In this document: piece by piece, positions 1 through 5,404 of the stretch | How positions within the stretch are numbered: the first letter of the stretch is position 1 | Layout: each line of letters starts with the position of its first letter | Assembly: GCA_030149025.1 (NCBI GenBank) | Contig: JASBSH010000244.1 | Coordinates: forward strand, 1-6,960 | Length of the DNA: 6,960 nucleotides | Reading direction: 5' to 3' | From: Actinomycetales bacterium | GTDB taxonomy: Bacteria; Actinomycetota; Actinomycetes; Actinomycetales; BWSM-131 | Position numbers and translations under genes: made by a program | The notes under the pieces: generated by a model | What the model was told of the DNA's origin: nothing | Database searches by the model: none | What the model saw: only the letters and a program-made list of their open reading frames with translations

Positions 1-530
1 ACCGCCACGAGGTGCACCTCCTGCACCGCGGCCGCGCTCGGGGCCTCGACCGCGAGCACGCTGTCTGCCTTGTCCGCCAAGGGGTTCGGCGCCGGACCGG
101 TCATCGCCCATACCGTGACGCCGAGGTCACGTGCCCGGTCCGCCGCCCTCAGCACGTTCGGGCTCCTGCCGCTCGTGGACAGCAGCACCACCACGTCCCC
201 GGGTCGTCCGTGCGCCTGCAGCTGCCGGGCGAAGACCTCCTCCGGCCAGTAGTCGTTCAGGATGGCGGTGAGACTCGACGTCTCCGCGGACAGGCAGAGC
301 GCGGACAGCGGTTGGCGCTCGTCCAGGAACCTGCCGACCAGCTCCGCGGTGAGGTGCTGGGCCTCGGCCGCGCTCCCGCCGTTGCCGGCCACGAGCAGTC
401 GGCCACCGGACACGAGCACGTCCGCGAGGTCCCGGCCCCACGCCTGAATCACGTCCGCCGAGGCGGTGAGACAGGCGAGCCCGTCCGCCAGCTCGCTCAG
501 GTGCTGCCGCACCCAGCTGCGGGCGGTCAC
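1..530 (-). CDS. SIS-domain sugar isomerase, GmhA (phosphoheptose isomerase)-like, C-terminus cut by window edge
   Basis: The 176 visible residues are most of a GmhA-type protein (usually about 190-200), and the frame is open at the window edge. GmhA converts sedoheptulose 7-phosphate to D-glycero-D-manno-heptose 7-phosphate, the first step to nucleotide-activated heptose. Visible motifs are GGRLLVAGNGGSAAEAQHLTAELVGRF (42-68, the SIS phosphate loop GNGGSA plus the helix with E63, matching the catalytic-site Glu helix of E. coli GmhA), SSLTAILNDYWPEEVFARQ (85-103), GDVVVLLSTSGRSPNVL (111-127, second phosphate-binding loop STSGRS), VWAMTGPAPNPLA (140-152) and QEVH (170-173), at the end of which the catalytic histidine helix begins. 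The start is a GTG in a GTGA overlap with the GT4 stop, with GGAGG four bases upstream. The SIS domain is certain; heptose specificity is inferred from motif similarity and from the GmhB-like and GT9 neighbours. A DiaA-like or other SIS role is the main alternative. Confidence 0.88.
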   Translation of the reverse strand, partial: MTARSWVRQHLSELADGLACLTASADVIQAWGRDLADVLVSGGRLLVAGNGGSAAEAQHLTAELVGRFLDERQPLSALCLSAETSSLTAILNDYWPEEVFARQLQAHGRPGDVVVLLSTSGRSPNVLRAADRARDLGVTVWAMTGPAPNPLADKADSVLAVEAPSAAAVQEVHLVA

Positions 531-1750
531 AGTGCCTCCGCCGTGACCCGGGTGGCCGCAACCACTGTCTCGTAGGCCTGCGCGGTCGCCTCGGCCACTC
601 GGCTCCAGTCGTAGCTCCGGACGGCGCGGGCGCGGGCGGCCCGGCCGATCCGGCGCCGACGGCCGGGATCGGCGAGCAGCGCGTTGATCGCCCGAGCCGT
701 GGCCTGCGGGTCGCGCGGTGGCACGAGAACGCCGGTCTCGCCGTCCACGACGCTGTCGAGAAGCCCGCCGACCGCGCTGCCGACCAGGGGTCGGCCGCAC
801 GCCATCGTCTCCAGCGGCACGATCCCGAAGGGCTCGTACCAGGGGGTGGCGACGACTACGTCGGCGGAGCGGATCAGTGCCGGCGCGTCGTCGTGCGCGA
901 CCTGGCCGATGAGGTGCACCCGGTCAGCGACCCCGTGGCGCCCTGCGTGCGCGACCAGGCGCTGTACCTCGCTGTCGCTGCGCAGCTCGGCGGCGGGCGG
1001 GCCGCCGGCGACGACGAGCTCGGCGTCGTTGACGCCGGTGAGCGCCTCGATCACCGTGGCGACACCCTTGCGCTCCACCATCCGACCGAGGGTGAGGAGC
1101 CGGAAGCGCTGGCGTCGTGGCGGTTTCGGCGCAAGCTGCCCGCTCGGCGTGAAGTGGGCGGTGTCCACGCCGCACGGCACGACCGTGACGTGGCCGGTGT
1201 CGACGCCCATGAGCTCGAGCTCGCGGACCTCGTCGCTGCAGGTCGCGATCACCATGTCGGCGTTCCCTGCGACCCGGGTCTCGATCGCGACCCGGTCCGC
1301 CGGGGAGGTGTCGGCCGCCCCCTGGTACCGCTTCTTCACCGAGCCGAGGGCGTGGAACGTCTGGACCGTGGGCACCCCCAGGGCACGCCGCGCCCACAGG
1401 GCGGCGACACCGGACATCCAGAAGTGGGCGTGCACGACGTCCGGGACCCAGGCGTCGTGCTGCCAGTTCCGGACCAGCCAGCGGCCGAAGGCCGGCATGA
1501 AGGGCAGCAGCTCGTCCTTCGTCAGCGGTCCGGCCGGGCCGACCGGCACGTGAACCACGTCGACGCCGGGGCAGAGCGACTCCAGCTCCGCGAGGTGCCA
1601 GGAGTCCCTCCGTGTGTAGACCCGGACATCGTGCCCCAGCTCGGCGAGTGCCACCGACAGCGCGGCGACGTGCACGTTCTGCCCGCCGGCGTCCGCACCG
1701 CCCAGCACCGCGAGCGGGCTGGCGTGCTCGGAGACCATGGCAACTCTCAC
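527..1750 (-). CDS. Glycosyltransferase family 4 (retaining, GT-B)
   Basis: A 407-residue, full-length retaining GT4 enzyme. Motifs in order: VRVAMVSEHASPLAVLGGADAGGQNVHVAALSVAL (1-35), whose GGADAGGQ glycine loop (17-24) resembles that of sucrose-phosphate synthase and MshA-type enzymes; DVVHAHFWMSG (104-114); VPCGVDTAHFTP (191-202); LGRMVERKG (221-229, donor phosphate-binding Arg and Lys); ADVVVATPWYEPFGIVPLETMACGRPLVGS (296-325) containing the intact E-x7-E pair E306/E314; and VGGLLDSVVDGETGVLVPP (327-345). These features predict a working enzyme using a nucleotide-hexose donor in the cytoplasm. The GTG start forms a GTGA overlap with the upstream stop and has AAGGAG seven bases before it. 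A much longer open frame continues through the preceding gene, but that part is Arg/Pro/Ala-rich shadow sequence. MshA or sucrose-phosphate synthase identity cannot be assigned from the motif alone, and the operon argues against both. Confidence 0.92.
   Translation of the reverse strand: MRVAMVSEHASPLAVLGGADAGGQNVHVAALSVALAELGHDVRVYTRRDSWHLAELESLCPGVDVVHVPVGPAGPLTKDELLPFMPAFGRWLVRNWQHDAWVPDVVHAHFWMSGVAALWARRALGVPTVQTFHALGSVKKRYQGAADTSPADRVAIETRVAGNADMVIATCSDEVRELELMGVDTGHVTVVPCGVDTAHFTPSGQLAPKPPRRQRFRLLTLGRMVERKGVATVIEALTGVNDAELVVAGGPPAAELRSDSEVQRLVAHAGRHGVADRVHLIGQVAHDDAPALIRSADVVVATPWYEPFGIVPLETMACGRPLVGSAVGGLLDSVVDGETGVLVPPRDPQATARAINALLADPGRRRRIGRAARARAVRSYDWSRVAEATAQAYETVVAATRVTAEAL
535..539 (-). 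promoter_or_regulatory. Shine-Dalgarno GGAGG for the SIS isomerase gene
   Basis: GGAGG lies only four bases before the GTG at 530, slightly closer than usual, inside the Ala-Glu-Ala-Leu end of the GT4 gene. A second GTG six codons later (512) has no comparable purine run at good spacing, so 530 is preferred. Confidence 0.6.
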
Positions 1751-2706
1751 GGGTTGACTCCTTCCAGGATGTGGTCCCAGTCGTCCAGGAACCTCTTGAT
1801 GCCATAGCGGGCGAGCGCGTGCTCGCGTGCCGCGAGCCCGGTCTCGCGGGCCTCCTCGGAATCGGCCAGCCAGCGTCGTGCGGCGTCGACCAGCTCGTCC
1901 GGGTCGCAGGACAGGACGCCGGCCGCGGGCGGGACGGCGCGGGGCGCCTCGGTCGTCGCCAGGGCGAGGACGGGCAGGCCGATCATCATCGCCTCGAGCA
2001 GGGAGAGCCCGAGGCTCGTCCACCGGTAGGGGTGGAAGTAAGCGCGGTGCCGGCCGAGCATGCCGTGCATCCGGTCCTGCGGCACGTCGTCGTGGACGTG
2101 TCCCTCCAACCGTGGCGCGGTCTCGACGAGCTGGGTCATGCCCATGCCGTAGACCTCGACGGGGACGCGCTCCGCGACGTGGAGCAGCAGGTCGGTACCG
2201 GCCACGCGCCACCGGCGCACGGGCTCGTTCACGACGACACCGAGGGAGGTGTGCTCGCCCGTGTACCGGTAGCCGGGGTCGACGATGCCGTGCTCGACGA
2301 CCGTGGTCGGCGCCCGGCCGTTGTCCCAGGCCATGGCGTTGAAGTGGGTGACGTGGACGACAGGGATGTCCGCCCGGTCGGCCAGGGGGTGCCGGGTCTC
2401 GACCGAGGGCCCCCGCGGCGTGTTGTGCTCGACGTACACGGCCGGGACGTCGACCCCTGGCTTGTGGCCGAGCCACTCCTCGACCAGGGCGAGCTCGTGG
2501 GGACGCTGCAGCAGGACGACGTCCACGTCGGTGTCCCGCAGCTTCTCCACGGGAACCTCGACGGTGCTGGTGGGCCAGTCCCACGTGTCGGCCCGCCCAC
2601 GGCCGTCCGGCCCCCGGTCCGGGGTCACGGGCAGCAGGTAGTCGTGGCGGCCCTGGACGAACGACGTCGTCCACGAACCGTGCACGTGCCAGGACAGGAT
2701 TCTCAT
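1747..2706 (-). CDS. GT-B glycosyltransferase, GT4-like, with degenerate EX7E motif
   Basis: A 319-residue glycosyltransferase, somewhat short for the GT4 superfamily (about 350-420). The N-terminal half begins MRILSWHVHGSWTT and contains QRPHEL (67-72), VYVEHNTPRG (90-99), HVTHFNAMAWD (118-128) and VVEHGIVDP (136-144), which look like the acceptor-side Rossmann domain. The C-terminal half contains VYGMG (185-189), an unusual HPYRWTSLGLSLLEAMMIGLPVLAL stretch (225-249), and a closing helical region ending RFLDDWDHIL (305-314). In retaining GT4 enzymes the latter stretch normally reads E-x7-E; here the second Glu is present (E238) but the first position is Thr (T230). The ATG start overlaps the previous TGA as TGATG, with GGAGG ten bases upstream. 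Longer in-frame starts up to base 2802 exist but would lie inside the GT9 gene and encode only Gly/Pro/Arg-rich sequence. The sugar donor and acceptor are unknown. Confidence 0.85.
   Translation of the reverse strand: MRILSWHVHGSWTTSFVQGRHDYLLPVTPDRGPDGRGRADTWDWPTSTVEVPVEKLRDTDVDVVLLQRPHELALVEEWLGHKPGVDVPAVYVEHNTPRGPSVETRHPLADRADIPVVHVTHFNAMAWDNGRAPTTVVEHGIVDPGYRYTGEHTSLGVVVNEPVRRWRVAGTDLLLHVAERVPVEVYGMGMTQLVETAPRLEGHVHDDVPQDRMHGMLGRHRAYFHPYRWTSLGLSLLEAMMIGLPVLALATTEAPRAVPPAAGVLSCDPDELVDAARRWLADSEEARETGLAAREHALARYGIKRFLDDWDHILEGVNP
1758..1763 (-). promoter_or_regulatory. Shine-Dalgarno AAGGAG for the GT4 gene
   Basis: AAGGAG lies seven bases before the GTG at 1750, inside the last codons of the preceding glycosyltransferase. 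It fixes the start at Val-Arg-Val-Ala-Met rather than the internal ATG four codons later or a far-upstream start. Confidence 0.72.
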
Positions 2707-3728
2707 CAGGCGCGCACCTCCACGGGGCAGAGGCTGTCCACCGCGGCGACCACCTCGCCGGGTGTCACCGTGGTGAGGCACGGGTGGCCCGGGACCGGGC
2801 ACTCACGCGCCCTCGTGCCGCGGCAGGGGACCAGCTGGTCGCCGAGGAGCCGTACCGGCACCCCGTACGGCGCCCACCGAGCCGCGGGCACGACCGGCGA
2901 GAACAGCGATACGACGGGCGTCCCGACGGCGGCCGCGAGGTGCGCCGGGCCGGTGTTGCCGGCGACGAGGCAGTCCGCGGCGTCCAGCACGGCCGCCAGC
3001 TCGGCGAAGGTGGTACGACCACCGAGGTCGAGGGCGTCCGCGCCGGCGACGGCAGCGGTGGTGGCGCGCTCATCGGGGCCACCCGTGACGACCACCTGCC
3101 GCCCGGACGCGACGAGCGACCGAACCAGCTCCGCCGCGTGGCCGGCGTCCAGCGAGCGCGCCGGCACGGATGCCGAGGGGTGCACGACGACGAACCGGCC
3201 GGCCGGCAGCAGGCCGGTGACGTCGGGAAGGGGACGGCGTAGCGCCAGCCGCGTGTCGTCGTCCGGATCCGCTGTTCCGCCGGCGGCCCGGGCGAGGTCG
3301 AGCGCGGCGTGCACCTCGTGCCCGGGCCGCCGCCGGTGCCGCACGTCCAGCAGCGAGCCGGGGTAGTCCTCACTGGTCGCGGCCAGGAAGGGGACGCCGG
3401 CCAGGCGCGCGAGCAGCGCCATCGGCAGCGGGCTCTGGTGGAACGAGGTGAAGATGATGGCACGGTCATAGTCCTTGCCGCGCAACGTCTCCACCAGATC
3501 GCGCACGGCCACCGGGTCCACGGCAGGCGGCTGGTAGCCGCTCCACGGGGCGTCGAAGACGAGGACCTCCCGGACGCCGGGAAGCAGCCGGGCGGCGGCC
3601 TCACCGGCCGGGGAGACGAGCAGGTCGACCGGTCCGGTGCGCGCCAGCGCCCGGATCGCAGGACCGGTGAGCAGCACGTCACCGTCACTGTCCAGCCGGA
3701 CGGCCAGCGTCCGGTTCGGATCGCTCAC
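2706..3728 (-). CDS. Glycosyltransferase family 9 (ADP-heptose:glycan heptosyltransferase-like)
   Basis: A 340-residue, full-length GT-B enzyme of family 9, whose characterised members (WaaC, WaaF) move heptose from ADP-heptose onto lipopolysaccharide core. Visible features are RLDSDGDVLLTGPAIRAL (11-28, with D17 at the catalytic Asp position of the family), EDYPGSLLDVRHR (120-132, acceptor side), HPSASVPARSL (183-193, the donor-phosphate loop, where WaaC has Lys-x-Trp and this protein has Arg-Ser-Leu), VVTGGPDE (213-220), and GNTGPAHLAAAVGTPVVSLFSP (257-278, the donor-binding signature). The C-terminus carries cysteines at 302, 310 and 317, as in many GT9 proteins. No signal peptide or membrane segment is seen, so it should act in the cytoplasm or at the inner membrane face. 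The GTG start lies in a GTGA overlap with the preceding stop. Heptose as the donor is inferred from the family and from the GmhA- and GmhB-like neighbours; the acceptor cannot be LPS core if the host is an actinobacterium. Confidence 0.9.
   Translation of the reverse strand: MSDPNRTLAVRLDSDGDVLLTGPAIRALARTGPVDLLVSPAGEAAARLLPGVREVLVFDAPWSGYQPPAVDPVAVRDLVETLRGKDYDRAIIFTSFHQSPLPMALLARLAGVPFLAATSEDYPGSLLDVRHRRRPGHEVHAALDLARAAGGTADPDDDTRLALRRPLPDVTGLLPAGRFVVVHPSASVPARSLDAGHAAELVRSLVASGRQVVVTGGPDERATTAAVAGADALDLGGRTTFAELAAVLDAADCLVAGNTGPAHLAAAVGTPVVSLFSPVVPAARWAPYGVPVRLLGDQLVPCRGTRARECPVPGHPCLTTVTPGEVVAAVDSLCPVEVRA
2717..2721 (-). promoter_or_regulatory. Shine-Dalgarno GGAGG for the short GT4-like gene
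   Basis: GGAGG lies ten bases before the ATG at 2706, within the final codons of the GT9 gene. It supports the MRILSW start over longer in-frame starts. Confidence 0.65.
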
Positions 3729-5404
3729 CTGCTCACCACCTCCTCCAGGCTGTCGCCCCGTGCACCTTCGGGTCCGCGTTCTTGACCGCCCCTGAGAGTC
3801 ACACGATCAAGTCCGAGCAGCACTTCGACGGCGTCGTGCAGGCTCGTCGCGACGATTGGCGCGGCGGCCACCTCCTCGGCACGGGTCACGTCGGTGGGCA
3901 CGAGCACCGGCCGTGCGCCCGCGGCCAGAGCGGCGGCGACGTCGGCTCCGATGTCACCGATCAGCGCGCACTCCTCGGGCCGCAGGCCGAGGGCGCCGGC
4001 CGCGCGACGGACGAGGGTGGCGGCCGGTTTGCGGCACCGGCAACCGTCCCCCGGGGCGTGCGGGCACAGCTGCCAGGTGTCGAAGGGGCCGAAGATCTCG
4101 TCGACACGGCGGTTCACGGCGTCCACCTGCGCTCGCGTCAGCAGGCCGCGGCCGATCCCGGACTGGTTCGTCACCACGCCGAGCCTCAGGCCGGCCCCGC
4201 GGAGACGGTGCACCGCGTCGACAGCGCCGGGCATCGGGCGGACGAGGCCGGGGTCGCCGTTGTAGGGCACGTCCTCGACGAGGGTGCCGTCGCGGTCGAG
4301 CAGAACCGCCTTCAGCGGCGGGGGCCAGGCGGCGGCGCCGCCCCGCCACCTCCACTCACCCTTGAGGCGGTGCCACACGGCTGCCTCCGGCAGCACGAGG
4401 CTGGTGAGCAGCATCCGTCGCCATTCGCCGGTCCAGCCGGGCTCGCCCGGCCGGGGGCCGGGGAGCAGCCGCTTCGCGACGAACTCGGCGGTGAGCCCCG
4501 CCCACGCCAGGCCACAGGCCGTGGCGACCCGCCGTCGTCCGGCCCCAGCGGCGATCACCGCACCGAGCAGCGACGCGGTCGTCGCCACGTGCCGGGGCAG
4601 GCGCCCCCTCGGCACCACGGCGAGCTGGCGCCACTGCCGGCCGTGCAGGCGCCGCATCAACGGGTCGTCGGCGTTACCCGCCTGCACCCGGACGCTGTAC
4701 CAGTCGTCCGTCGCCCGGACGGGGTGCGTCGTGCGCCGCTCCCCCTTCGTCAGCTTCCAGCCCGACCGGCGGATGCGAAGGGCAAGGTCGGCGTCCTCCC
4801 GGTAGGCACGGGGGAAGCGCTCATCGAACCCGCCCACCTGGAGGAGGGCTTGCGTGCGGTAGGCCATGTCGGCGGTGATCCAGACCCCGGTCTGCAGGCC
4901 TGCCGTGCCGCGCTCGAAGTCGGTGGGGTGACGGTCCTTCGGCAGCGGCACGTCGATGTTCCCCTGGCTGCCGGCGACGTCCTTTGCACAGGCGGCGAGA
5001 TCGGTCACCAGTGCCTTGGTCCAGCCCGGCTGGACGAGAACGTCGTCGTCGAGGAACACCACCCATGTCGGTGTCGCTGCCCGCCAGCCGAGGTTGCGCG
5101 CCGCCGCTGGGCCGCGGCCGCCGGCGGCCAGGACGCGGACGCAGCGGCCGCCTACCCGCGGCAACCGTTCGGCGTCGAACCCCTGCTCGTCGGGCCGCCC
5201 GTGGTGCGCGCCCGCCGCGCTGCCACGGTCGTCGACGACGATCACCTCGTCCGGCGCCCACGGATCGTCCTGACCGCCGGGATCAGCCGCCGCCAAAGAC
5301 TCGAGCAGAGCAATGAGACTCGGCCGGCCCACCGTCGGAATGACGACCGCGTAACGAAGCGCGGGGTCGCGGCCCGCGCCGGGGCTGGTCGGTGCCGTCG
5401 TCAC
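3725..5404 (-). CDS. Bifunctional protein: GT2 glycosyltransferase fused to GmhB/HisB-N-type HAD phosphatase
   Basis: A 559-residue two-domain protein. Residues 15 to about 260 form a family 2 (GT-A) glycosyltransferase: VIPTVGRPS (21-29), VVDD (56-59), FLDDDV (117-122, the DxD metal/nucleotide-sugar site), GGFDERF (191-197) and REDADLALRIRRSGW (202-216, with the acidic base region). Residues 273-309 and 331-344 are hydrophobic and may associate with the membrane. Residues 364-535 form a HAD-IIIA phosphatase: DRDGT (370-374, nucleophile and acid/base Asp), VVTNQSGIGRG (410-420), the zinc site CPH/CRC (447-449, 455-457), K459, and IGDIGADV (482-489). This fold covers D,D-heptose 1,7-bisphosphate phosphatase and histidinol phosphatase; the GmhA-like and GT9 neighbours favour the former. 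The GTG start was chosen because it overlaps the upstream stop as GTGA behind a GGAGG. The open frame continues 154 codons further upstream, but that part is an arginine-rich shadow of the carbamoyltransferase. The donor and acceptor of the GT2 half are unknown. Confidence 0.9.
   Translation of the reverse strand: MTTAPTSPGAGRDPALRYAVVIPTVGRPSLIALLESLAAADPGGQDDPWAPDEVIVVDDRGSAAGAHHGRPDEQGFDAERLPRVGGRCVRVLAAGGRGPAAARNLGWRAATPTWVVFLDDDVLVQPGWTKALVTDLAACAKDVAGSQGNIDVPLPKDRHPTDFERGTAGLQTGVWITADMAYRTQALLQVGGFDERFPRAYREDADLALRIRRSGWKLTKGERRTTHPVRATDDWYSVRVQAGNADDPLMRRLHGRQWRQLAVVPRGRLPRHVATTASLLGAVIAAGAGRRRVATACGLAWAGLTAEFVAKRLLPGPRPGEPGWTGEWRRMLLTSLVLPEAAVWHRLKGEWRWRGGAAAWPPPLKAVLLDRDGTLVEDVPYNGDPGLVRPMPGAVDAVHRLRGAGLRLGVVTNQSGIGRGLLTRAQVDAVNRRVDEIFGPFDTWQLCPHAPGDGCRCRKPAATLVRRAAGALGLRPEECALIGDIGADVAAALAAGARPVLVPTDVTRAEEVAAAPIVATSLHDAVEVLLGLDRVTLRGGQERGPEGARGDSLEEVVSR
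3739..3745 (-). promoter_or_regulatory. Shine-Dalgarno GAGGAGG for the GT9 gene
   Basis: A strong purine run ten bases before the GTG at 3728. It lies inside the last codons of the GT2-HAD gene, which end Glu-Glu-Val-Val-Ser-Arg, and supports translational coupling. Confidence 0.7.

Noticed and set aside
527..1750. Assignment of the GT4 enzyme as MshA (mycothiol synthesis) or sucrose-phosphate synthase.
   Set aside because: The GGADAGGQ loop is shared by a broad GT4 subgroup, and the neighbours are glycan and heptose genes rather than mycothiol or sucrose genes.
1751..2674. A 308-codon N-terminal extension of the GT4 frame.
   Set aside because: It lies wholly within the preceding glycosyltransferase gene, is Arg/Ala/Pro-rich, and the GT4 fold starts exactly at the GTG at 1750.
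1612..3366. A 584-codon plus-strand open frame opposite the GT9 and GT4-like genes.
   Set aside because: Same reason: low-complexity composition, no domain, and fully covered by well-supported minus-strand genes.
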